A stretch of 6,153 nt of DNA from the NCBI GenBank assembly GCA_945870015.1, contig CAMBQS010000219.1:1-6153 (forward strand), in the 5' to 3' direction. The DNA comes from Desulfocicer vacuolatum DSM 3385 (GTDB taxonomy: Bacteria > Desulfobacterota > Desulfobacteria > Desulfobacterales > SURF-7). The position numbers were made by a program, and so were the translations under genes. Under the pieces are notes generated by a model, which searched no databases, was not told the origin of the DNA, and saw nothing but the letters and a program-made list of their open reading frames with translations. Below, piece after piece: positions 1-5,866 of this stretch; position 1 is the first letter of the stretch; each line of letters starts with the position of its first letter.

Positions 1-2096
1 TGCCCTTTCCGGCGGCCATCCGCGCTCGCCGCCATGACGTATCCATCTCCTGCCCAGTAGTTCCAGCTCAGCATCCCGGGCCTGAATTTCCGTCCGGTTG
101 AGCGTGTGGTATGCTTCCAGGTCTCCTCGCACCAGAGTTCCATCACCTGCGTTGCCAACCGGTCTGCATCATCATCATCCCTACCGTACTTGGGGGCTTT
201 GTTTTTGGCTATGGCCTGGAGGATTTCATGCCCCTGCCAGTTGTCTTTCAATGCCTGGATCAATTCAGACAGGGTGCATTTTTTTTCATCAAACACCAGG
301 TATTTTATGGCCAGCAGCGAATCCACCGTGGTTGCATACGTGACGGCTTCAATGGTGGTATAGCTGATTTCCGCCCCTCCCTGGGTGACATCCAGGCCTT
401 TTTCCGCACATCCTTTCACAAGGCAGGACAGGTAGGGCGTGTTGAAATACTCTTTCCGTATCGACTCGGAGCGTTCATACAGATCCACACATTTTTGGAT
501 GATATACCGGACTTGGGATTCAAACGCTTTCCAGAATTCCGGCCAGGTCTGAAAACCGGTGGCATCACCTGTATCCGGGCCGTCCTGGGTGATTTTTTCC
601 ACTTTGCCGGTCATGGGATTCCGGTAGGGGAGAAGATCTTTTCCACCGGTCATGGCCAGTTCCACTGCTTTTAAAAGGTTCAGGTTGTTGTCAACCGTTC
701 CGGAGCGGTCATTTCCCACCATAGTGTTTTCAAGGCATCCCACCGGCGCATAGTTGAAAACATTATTTTCATTGATGAGATGGCTGATACCGGACATTTT
801 TGCCTCCAGCATCATTCCGGCCATAGATCGCTCGTCAAAGTTGAGCAGAAAGGGAGCGCCCTGACTTGAGGAGATCATGTCCGTTACTTTATCCAGAAGT
901 GGTTCCGGTGAATTGCGATGCAGCCTTACATTGGGCTTGGGTTCTAATATTGGAGTCATTTCATCGATCACTTCCAGGAAGGCATAGGTAAGGTCATTGG
1001 TCAGATCTTTCCCACCCTTGCCCATGCCGGAGAGGGTGATGAGCTGCCCGAATCCGGCGGTAATCCCCTGGTTGCCGTTCCGGATCATGGCATCATAGGC
1101 AGTATTGCAATGGATCCAGAAGCACTTCAGGATCTCCTTCCCGAATTCCCGGTTCATCCCCTTGTCAAGGGAATATTCCCAGAAGGGAAGGAGATACTGG
1201 TCGATTCTACCGAAAGAGATTCCCGGACCAGGATAGTTCTCATCGCTCATGATCAGCATGTGGGTGATCCAGAGCGCCTGAACCGCTTCCCAGAAAGTTC
1301 TCGGGGGTTCCCATGGGACACGATCCAGATTTTGAGCCATCTGCATGAACTCTTCCTTCCGGGCCGGGTCTGTTTCCTGTTTGGCCAGATTCCGGCATAA
1401 TTTTGCATAGGCTGCAGAAAAATCTCTTGGCATGGTGGCTGCGGTGAGCATGGCGCGCAACTGAGACCCTTTGCTGCTGTTTTTCTCAGACTGACTCAGT
1501 TGATTGTACTTGCGGTTGATATCTTCGTGAATGCCTTTCCAGCCGATCTGCAGCGCCCTTTCATGACCGGGAATCAGGTGACCGCTCGTGGCACCGGAAT
1601 TGCCGTACCCATGATCATGGAACCATTTCATTGCCGCCCTTGCACCATGTTTTCCGGTTGTCAGTTTATCGTATTGTTTCTGCTCTTTCCGGTTCAGACA
1701 AAGAGAGGTCTGGACATTGAATCGCCCGCCGGCGACCAGGTCTCCGGGAAGGATCTCCTTGGGCACAAAGTTCACCATGGTTTCCTTGACAAACCATGCC
1801 CTTCTTTCCGGCAGAGTCCAGGACCAGAAATTCTTATCCAGAGAGACCGGTCTGGCTGCCTGGCGATAGGAACTCACCATGGTCTGCATCAGCATATAGG
1901 TTTCCGGAACAATATAAAATGTCATTTCATTGAACTGGATATCCCAGGGGGTTCCGGTGGTCCATGCGGTGTATTCATTGTTCCAGGCCCGCTCGGTTCC
2001 CTTGAAATAGTAGTCCCTGAGCCAGGAGATTCTGCCGGACAGGCTTTTGGGTTTTTTGATCTCCGGAATTTCTTTTTGCAGCGCTGGTAAGGTCAT
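1..2096 (-). CDS. Glycyl radical enzyme (pyruvate formate-lyase superfamily), C-terminus cut off by window edge
   Basis: This is a long open frame of 698 codons on the minus strand, starting at ATG 2096 and still open at base 1. The translation has the marks of a glycyl radical enzyme: PGPGISFGRIDQYLLPF near residues 289-305, an RLHRNSPEPLLDK segment, the active-site loop NYAPVGCLE with thiyl cysteine Cys454 and Glu456, and a late ADGRRKG at 692-698. Family members are usually about 800-850 residues, so roughly 100-150 residues are missing. The missing part includes the glycyl radical loop (RVxGY-like). In the family, a radical SAM activase creates the radical on that glycine and it passes to the cysteine. 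Cys-x-Glu is typical of the dehydratase, eliminase and arylacetate decarboxylase branches, where Glu acts as base or binds substrate; true pyruvate formate-lyase has two adjacent cysteines. The N-terminus carries an unusual conserved-looking block, WTTGTPWDIQF, at 45-55. The substrate is unknown. The gene is co-directional with, and 12 bases after, a GntR regulator. Confidence 0.93.
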   Translation of the reverse strand, partial: MTLPALQKEIPEIKKPKSLSGRISWLRDYYFKGTERAWNNEYTAWTTGTPWDIQFNEMTFYIVPETYMLMQTMVSSYRQAARPVSLDKNFWSWTLPERRAWFVKETMVNFVPKEILPGDLVAGGRFNVQTSLCLNRKEQKQYDKLTTGKHGARAAMKWFHDHGYGNSGATSGHLIPGHERALQIGWKGIHEDINRKYNQLSQSEKNSSKGSQLRAMLTAATMPRDFSAAYAKLCRNLAKQETDPARKEEFMQMAQNLDRVPWEPPRTFWEAVQALWITHMLIMSDENYPGPGISFGRIDQYLLPFWEYSLDKGMNREFGKEILKCFWIHCNTAYDAMIRNGNQGITAGFGQLITLSGMGKGGKDLTNDLTYAFLEVIDEMTPILEPKPNVRLHRNSPEPLLDKVTDMISSSQGAPFLLNFDERSMAGMMLEAKMSGISHLINENNVFNYAPVGCLENTMVGNDRSGTVDNNLNLLKAVELAMTGGKDLLPYRNPMTGKVEKITQDGPDTGDATGFQTWPEFWKAFESQVRYIIQKCVDLYERSESIRKEYFNTPYLSCLVKGCAEKGLDVTQGGAEISYTTIEAVTYATTVDSLLAIKYLVFDEKKCTLSELIQALKDNWQGHEILQAIAKNKAPKYGRDDDDADRLATQVMELWCEETWKHTTRSTGRKFRPGMLSWNYWAGDGYVMAASADGRRKG

Positions 2097-2104
2097 GGGG
2101 TTTT

Positions 2105-2110
2105 CTCCTT
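2105..2110 (-). promoter_or_regulatory. Ribosome binding site of the glycyl radical enzyme, overlapping the regulator's stop codon
   Basis: Read on the minus strand, AAGGAG lies 8 bases before ATG 2096. Its first bases are shared with the TAA stop of the upstream regulator (TAAGGAG). This fixes the enzyme's start and suggests that the two genes are translated from one message, probably with coupling. Confidence 0.75.
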
Positions 2111-2831
2111 ATGGGGTTATGATTTCTTTCAGGATTTTTTCGCCATGGGCAAGCAGACGGGTCATTGCATGGACAGCATCCTTTTCACTCTTTTTTTCGA
2201 TGGCTGCGGACAGTTGATCATGAAGGTCCAGAACGGTTGGAGTCACAGAGGGCATGCTGAAAAACAGTCCGGTAAGATTGGTATAAACCTGTTTGAATGA
2301 GTTCAGGAGAAGAGGATAGCTTGGATTACCGGTTGAAATGGCAAGAAGCAGGTGAAATTGAAAATCCAGTTCCGTCAGAAGGGATATGTCATTACGGGCA
2401 GCATCCTGTTCCTGCTGAACAAGCTGATTCAGTTCTCCGGTCTGTTCATCGGTACGATTCCTGGCCGCCAGTTTTGCATTTTCGGTTTCAAACAGAACTC
2501 GCATGTCCAGCAGCCCTTCCAGAAGTTTTGGTTCCAGTTTCCCGTCATGATAGTTGACAAGGGAATTCAAGAGGGCAAGAGAGCCTTCTTTTCTGTAATC
2601 ATTGACAACCGAACCAATCCGGGGCTTCAGGGAAACCAGCCCCTTGGCTGCAATATCCACAAGCGCTTCATGGACAACCGGCCTGCTGACACCAAGCTGA
2701 ATGGCCAGTTCTCTTTCCGAGGGAAGTTTCTGCCCCGGAGACAATTTTCCGGAAATGATCAACTCTTCAAAACGGGTAACGCAGACTTCTTTTAATGAAT
2801 CGGTTTTCACTGGTTTTAATCTGGGTATCAT
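2109..2831 (-). CDS. GntR-family transcriptional regulator, FadR/FCD subfamily
   Basis: This 240-residue protein is of normal length for the FadR subfamily of GntR regulators. Residues about 10-78 form the winged helix-turn-helix, with the signature PGQKLPSERELA at 32-43, LGVSRPVVHEAL at 46-57, and the wing GLVSLKPRIGSVV at 64-76. His54 sits where most relatives have Arg (SRxxVREAL). Residues about 100-237 form the helical FCD ligand domain. Asp156 and His160 (LDFQFH) and His204 (DLHDQL) match the usual metal or effector ligands. The last ligand is unusual: the expected position about 22 residues after His204 is Leu226, and the nearest histidine is His229. FCD regulators usually sense organic acids or related small metabolites and often repress their own operon. 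ATG 2831 has an AAAAGGA ribosome site. Being the first gene of the operon with the glycyl radical enzyme, it is most likely that enzyme's local regulator; the effector is unknown. Confidence 0.95.
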   Translation of the reverse strand: MIPRLKPVKTDSLKEVCVTRFEELIISGKLSPGQKLPSERELAIQLGVSRPVVHEALVDIAAKGLVSLKPRIGSVVNDYRKEGSLALLNSLVNYHDGKLEPKLLEGLLDMRVLFETENAKLAARNRTDEQTGELNQLVQQEQDAARNDISLLTELDFQFHLLLAISTGNPSYPLLLNSFKQVYTNLTGLFFSMPSVTPTVLDLHDQLSAAIEKKSEKDAVHAMTRLLAHGEKILKEIITP

Positions 2832-2852
2832 CTATTTTCCTTTTCTGGCTGG

Positions 2853-2863
2853 TGGTATTACCA
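2853..2863. promoter_or_regulatory. Candidate GntR/FadR-family operator
   Basis: TGGTATTACCA is a perfect 5+1+5 palindrome and fits the FadR-subfamily operator pattern TNGTNNNACNA at every fixed position. It lies 21 bases upstream of the regulator's ATG and overlaps the last base of the leftward -10 plus the expected transcription start. A protein bound there should block RNA polymerase. That the neighbouring regulator binds it is inference from the family's usual autoregulation. Confidence 0.7.
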
Positions 2864-2891
2864 AGCTACCAGATACACACACCTCTGTCAA
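2863..2891 (-). promoter_or_regulatory. Sigma-70-type promoter for the regulator / glycyl radical enzyme operon
   Basis: On the minus strand there is a perfect TTGACA -35 (2891-2886), a 17-base spacer, and TAGCTT as the -10 (2868-2863). The -10 is weak (3 of 6 to consensus) but is preceded by TG one base upstream, the extended -10 arrangement. The start would fall near 2856, giving a leader of about 25 bases. The palindromic operator begins at the last -10 base. Confidence 0.65.
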
Positions 2892-2895
2892 GGAG

Positions 2896-2921
2896 GAAGT
2901 GAAACGAGGAAATGAAACGTA
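2896..2921 (+). repeat. Two tandem 13-bp direct repeats upstream of the rightward promoter
   Basis: GAAGTGAAACGAG (2896-2908) is followed directly by GAAATGAAACGTA (2909-2921), agreeing at 10 of 13 positions with the core TGAAACG intact in both. The pair ends one base before the -35 of the rightward promoter. It could be an activator site, but 13 bp is not a whole number of helix turns, and chance in a purine-rich stretch is possible. Confidence 0.4.
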
Positions 2922-2950
2922 TTGACCATCCATCGGGAAGCGACTATAAA
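2922..2950 (+). promoter_or_regulatory. Sigma-70-type promoter for the ankyrin / hydrolase / HAD cluster
   Basis: TTGACC (2922-2927), a 17-base spacer and TATAAA (2945-2950) each differ from consensus at one base. The start would fall near 2957, leaving a leader of about 38 bases before ATG 2995. No operator palindrome like the one at 2853-2863 was seen at this promoter, so it may not share that control. Confidence 0.75.
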
Positions 2951-2994
2951 AGGGTATTTACGATTTCACAAATTCAAACCCGATAAGCGAACTC

Positions 2995-4092
2995 ATGATC
3001 CGGCTGAAAAACATACCTTTTTTGATTCTGATGGCAGGTATCTGTATCTATTGTTTTGTTTCCTGCACCTCCATCAATCTGAAGCCGCACTATACCGATT
3101 TTTTTGATCATTATGATGACCCTGAAACCTATTTTTTTGTATCTGTCTCCGGCAATGACATTATTCAGGTCATGCGGATGATTGAAGAAAACATCATACC
3201 CATCAACACAACCGATCCCTATGGACAGACTGCGGTTATTTTAGCAGCGCAAAAGGGACATCTGGGAATGGTGGAGTATCTGATTCAGCAAAAAGCAGAT
3301 CTGAATATCATGGATGAAGACGGGTCTACCGCCTTGATGTCCGCTATCCAGAACGGGTATATGGATATAGCGGTTCTGCTTGTCAACGAGGGGGCGGGAA
3401 TCAATAAAAAAGACCTTTCCGGAAATTTCCCGTTGCAGATTGCAATCACGAACGATGAAACGGAATTTGTTATTTTTTTACTGGAACGGGGTGCGGAGTT
3501 GGATATGCACGATGGAGATGGCTATTCTCCCCTGATGACGGCTATCCGGTATGGCAATAAGGTAATTGCGAATCATCTCCTATCGAGAAAATGCAATCTC
3601 CGGAGTGCAAACACTGCCGGAGAAACAGCTCTTCATCTTGCTTTGCAATACAACAACGATGAAATTGCCCGATCATTGATCGAACACGGGGCGGATCTGA
3701 ATCAGAAAGATGACAGCGGTACCACTCCATTGATGCTTGCCGTGGATTATTACGCAATTGAAATGATCCAACTGATGCTGGACAGGGGCGCTGATCCGGA
3801 TATCCGGAACCATCTTGGAGAAACCGCTTTAATCAAAGCGTTTATGAACGGGTATATGGAAATCATACCCATTCTGCTGGAGAAAAAAATCAATCTGGAT
3901 ATTCGTGACAAGCAGGGATTTACCATTTTAATGAGAGCTGCGTATGACGGCTATATCGATATTGTGCAAAAACTTGTTCAAAAAGGTGCAGATCAGACCA
4001 TACGGAATTTGGAAGGCAAAACCGCCCTGGATCTGGCACGGGAGCGCCGGTATGAAAATATTGTTGAATTTCTTAAGAGTGCAGCCAGATAG
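2995..4092 (+). CDS. Exported ankyrin-repeat protein, probable lipoprotein
   Basis: This 365-residue protein is built almost wholly of ankyrin repeats. Residues 1-23 are a signal sequence: basic start (Arg3, Lys5), hydrophobic core 7-22, then FVSC with Cys24 as the likely lipidated residue. Phe at -3 is not the commonest lipobox residue. Thr25-Ser26 follow, with no Asp at +2, so outer-membrane sorting is expected if it is a lipoprotein. A partial capping repeat (about 44-74) precedes eight regular 33-residue repeats starting at 75, 108, 141, 174, 207, 240, 273 and 306, and a last shorter one at 339-365. Typical units read DxxGxTALxxAxxxGxxxIxxxLLxxGADLN. Repeats 3 and 4 diverge most. Ankyrin stacks bind proteins and are not catalytic, so a periplasmic binding or scaffold role is likely; the partner is unknown. 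The next gene, a hydrolase, starts inside this one and is the obvious candidate. The ribosome site before ATG 2995 is weak, but no other in-frame ATG was found upstream. Confidence 0.93.
   Translation: MIRLKNIPFLILMAGICIYCFVSCTSINLKPHYTDFFDHYDDPETYFFVSVSGNDIIQVMRMIEENIIPINTTDPYGQTAVILAAQKGHLGMVEYLIQQKADLNIMDEDGSTALMSAIQNGYMDIAVLLVNEGAGINKKDLSGNFPLQIAITNDETEFVIFLLERGAELDMHDGDGYSPLMTAIRYGNKVIANHLLSRKCNLRSANTAGETALHLALQYNNDEIARSLIEHGADLNQKDDSGTTPLMLAVDYYAIEMIQLMLDRGADPDIRNHLGETALIKAFMNGYMEIIPILLEKKINLDIRDKQGFTILMRAAYDGYIDIVQKLVQKGADQTIRNLEGKTALDLARERRYENIVEFLKSAAR
4040..4044 (+). promoter_or_regulatory. Ribosome binding site deciding the hydrolase start, inside the ankyrin gene
   Basis: GGGAG lies 7 bases before ATG 4052. 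The other in-frame starts considered, ATG 3944 and GTG 4079, show no comparable site near them. This supports a start that overlaps the end of the ankyrin gene by 41 bases. Confidence 0.5.
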
Positions 4093-5377
4093 ACATCTAT
4101 CGGTCTGCCGGAAGCAGAGTCGAAGGATTCAGATCCTTTTGATTCTTCTCATAGTATTTTCAATGTGGGCGTGCGGGTTTTTCCACATTCAGCAGCGGGA
4201 CAGCGCTGTTGCGGAAAATCCGGCAAGAGAAGAGGGGGAGACTGCCGGAACAATCTATAATTCAGCGCTTATCATGGGAGAGGTCATCAGCAGGGAGGAG
4301 TATGATTACCCGGTTCTGGTGATTGCATTCCCGCTTTCTTTTTCCAGTGATTCTGTTCAGGATTATATTCTTCTGGATCATGCAGGTCCCTTCATGATGT
4401 ACGTTCCGGAAGGGAAGTATCGGCTGTATGCCATCAGCGACAGCAATAATGACACTTTTTTTGAGGGTTCGGAAGTCTCCGGCATCTTCAACAACGGAGA
4501 AGAGATTCTGATCCAGAAGGGAGAAGTCAAAAAAGGCCTCCGTCTGGTAACCGATATCAAGGCAGCTCAAAAGATCCCGTTTCCCGGGGAACTGTCATTC
4601 CGGGATGATATAAATGCCATAACCTATCTGGGAAAGAACGGCCAGGCCCGAAAAATCTATGATGAAATGTTTTCATTGAAAAATGCAGAGGCTGGATTAT
4701 GGAAACCATCCTCTTTCATGAAAGCCTATGGTGCCAATATCTATTTTATGGAAAAATATGATCCGAAAAAAATACCGGTTTTGTTTGTTCACGGGACAGA
4801 GGGAAGTCCCCAGAACTGGGTTCATTACTGGATTCGTCTGGACAAGAAACGATATCAGCCCTGGTTTTTCTACTATCCGGCTGGTATGCACCTTTCATTA
4901 GCTTCCCGGATACTGTATGAAAATCTGATTTCCCTGAAGCAGCAATATGGTTTTGACAGAATCGCATTGACGGCACACAGCATCGGCGGATTTGTCACAA
5001 GAGCGATGTTGATTGATCCGGAATTCAGGAAAGAGCTTTCTTTTGTAAAACTGTATGTTACTTTTGCTACCCCATGGTCCGGGTTTGATTCGGCAGATAC
5101 GGCTGTTCGTTATTCTTTTAAAAAATTGCCGAACTGGTTTGATGTGGGTACAAGAAGTGCTTTTGGCAAGCGAATCATGCGGGCAAGACTTCCCGAATCG
5201 GTAAACTACTACCTGTTTTACGGGAAGCAGGACAAGATCGCCAAGGGAAAAGCAATCGATGATCGGGTGTTTGCAGAGGCAAAGGGGCATTTTGGATTTG
5301 ATTGCGACCACGAGACGATCTTGTCCGATCGGAAGGTTTTTGATCAATTTGATCGAATATTGAAACAGGAGCTTTAA
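4052..5377 (+). CDS. Membrane-anchored or lipoprotein alpha/beta hydrolase (lipase/esterase-like)
   Basis: From ATG 4052 the protein is 441 residues. A basic stretch (Arg20 to Arg25) precedes a hydrophobic segment at 26-40 ending at Cys41 (SMWAC), so it is exported as a lipoprotein or held by an N-terminal anchor; the lipobox is poor. Residues about 65-170 look like a beta-sandwich domain (VPEGKYRLYAISD) holding an EF-hand-like loop with Asp130, Asn132, Asp134 and Glu141. The C-terminal half is an alpha/beta hydrolase: oxyanion-hole FVHGTEG (His247-Gly248), nucleophile elbow AHSIGG with Ser310, probable acid Asp394 (FYGKQD) and probable catalytic His420 (CDHETIL). The triad is intact, so an active esterase, lipase or similar acyl hydrolase is likely; the substrate is unknown. 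A GTG at 4079 is an alternative start, and a frame extension to ATG 3944 would run deep into the ankyrin gene. Overlap with the ankyrin gene suggests coupled translation and a shared place in the envelope. Confidence 0.88.
   Translation: MKILLNFLRVQPDRHLSVCRKQSRRIQILLILLIVFSMWACGFFHIQQRDSAVAENPAREEGETAGTIYNSALIMGEVISREEYDYPVLVIAFPLSFSSDSVQDYILLDHAGPFMMYVPEGKYRLYAISDSNNDTFFEGSEVSGIFNNGEEILIQKGEVKKGLRLVTDIKAAQKIPFPGELSFRDDINAITYLGKNGQARKIYDEMFSLKNAEAGLWKPSSFMKAYGANIYFMEKYDPKKIPVLFVHGTEGSPQNWVHYWIRLDKKRYQPWFFYYPAGMHLSLASRILYENLISLKQQYGFDRIALTAHSIGGFVTRAMLIDPEFRKELSFVKLYVTFATPWSGFDSADTAVRYSFKKLPNWFDVGTRSAFGKRIMRARLPESVNYYLFYGKQDKIAKGKAIDDRVFAEAKGHFGFDCDHETILSDRKVFDQFDRILKQEL
5367..5371 (+). promoter_or_regulatory. 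Ribosome binding site of the HAD gene, inside the end of the hydrolase gene
   Basis: AGGAG lies 9 bases before GTG 5381 and within the last codons of the hydrolase. It supports the GTG start and close coupling, as only 3 bases separate the hydrolase stop from this start. Confidence 0.65.
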
Positions 5378-5380
5378 GCC

Positions 5381-5851
5381 GTGCTTAAAATTGAAATTCC
5401 GGGCTGGGGAAAAATCACCCTTGAACATGTGGTGTTTGATTATAACGGAACCCTTGCCATCGGAGGAAAATTGATAGACGGTGTCGGTGAGGCTATCAAC
5501 GAATTGTCCGGAATCCTGGATTTTCATGTGGTTACGGCAGACACTTTTGGACTGGTTCAATCCAGCCTGCATGGCGTCCGGTGTAAGATCGTGATTATCC
5601 CGGAGCAAAGGCAGGCGGAATGCAAGCTTGAGTATGCATCCGGACTTGGGCTGGAAAAGACCCTGTGCGTTGGAAACGGAAGAAATGACCGGTTGATGGT
5701 CAAGGAAGCGGCTCTAGGTGTCGGTCTGATCCAGCAGGAGGGGGCATACCCGGAAACCCTGTTTTCATCGGATCTGATCTGCAATCATATCCTGGATGTT
5801 TTTGCATTTTTAAAAGAACCCAAAAGGGTGATTGCATCGCTTCGGAGTTGA
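5381..5851 (+). CDS. Small HAD-superfamily protein, soluble P-type-ATPase-like phosphatase
   Basis: This 156-residue cytosolic protein starts at GTG. It carries the HAD motifs in order: DYNGTLA with nucleophile Asp20, motif II VVTAD with Thr52, Lys82 as motif III, and GNGRND with Asn99 and Asp103 as motif IV. KEAALGVGL after motif IV resembles the P-type ATPase phosphorylation-domain hinge. The start IEIPGWGKITLEHVVFDYNGTL and the size fit the group often annotated as soluble P-type ATPase or ATPase P. It lacks a transmembrane part and a cap domain, so it cannot be a transporter. Most HAD phosphatases have DxD at motif I; here the second Asp is Asn22. P-type ATPases also lack that Asp (DKTGT), so slow dephosphorylation or a narrow substrate range is possible. 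It is the last gene of the cluster and has no signal peptide, unlike its two upstream neighbours. The substrate is unknown. Confidence 0.9.
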   Translation: MLKIEIPGWGKITLEHVVFDYNGTLAIGGKLIDGVGEAINELSGILDFHVVTADTFGLVQSSLHGVRCKIVIIPEQRQAECKLEYASGLGLEKTLCVGNGRNDRLMVKEAALGVGLIQQEGAYPETLFSSDLICNHILDVFAFLKEPKRVIASLRS

Positions 5852-5858
5852 ATCACCC
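5826..5858. terminator. Candidate bidirectional terminator between converging genes
   Basis: GGGTGATT (5826-5833) and AATCACCC (5851-5858) form a perfect 8-bp inverted repeat with a 17-base loop. Read leftward, the stem is followed at once by TTTT; read rightward, a T-rich run comes about 9 bases later (5867-5874). It overlaps the last codons of the HAD gene and sits just past the stop of the converging efflux gene. The long loop makes this a modest call. Confidence 0.4.
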
Positions 5859-5866
5859 GGCTTCTG

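Noticed and set aside
165..180. ATC/CAT trinucleotide run resembling a microsatellite
   Set aside because: It encodes the acidic run GRDDDDAD in a region of the glycyl radical enzyme that is normally acidic (PKYGxDDD), so codon repetition explains it.
98..2090. Several open frames on the plus strand (98-674, 1110-1400, 1500-2090)
   Set aside because: They lie opposite a continuous 698-codon frame with clear glycyl radical enzyme motifs, have no recognisable domains, and are antisense shadows.
1..2096. Assignment as pyruvate formate-lyase, or as an alkyl- or benzylsuccinate synthase
   Set aside because: The paired cysteines of pyruvate formate-lyase are absent (GCLE instead), and signature segments I associate with succinate synthases are altered. 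The second point is from memory, so the synthase possibility is weakened rather than excluded.
2352..2795. Plus-strand open frame opposite the GntR gene
   Set aside because: The minus strand encodes a full-length regulator with a recognised helix-turn-helix and FCD domain; the plus-strand product resembles nothing.
2850..2873. Second, wider dyad CTGGT...ACCAG around the operator
   Set aside because: Its centre differs from that of TGGTATTACCA and the arms are only 5 bases with a 14-base gap, so chance is likely.
2922..3107. Small plus-strand frame over the rightward promoter and the ankyrin start
   Set aside because: It begins within the -35 hexamer of the proposed promoter and overlaps the ankyrin signal sequence in another frame; no supporting ribosome site.
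3944..4051. Longer N-terminal form of the hydrolase starting at ATG 3944
   Set aside because: It would overlap the last ankyrin repeats by about 150 bases and put a long non-signal stretch before the hydrophobic export segment; ATG 4052 has a better ribosome site.
4898..5608. 236-codon minus-strand frame across the hydrolase-HAD junction
   Set aside because: It is antisense to two genes with intact catalytic motifs, and its product has no recognisable features.
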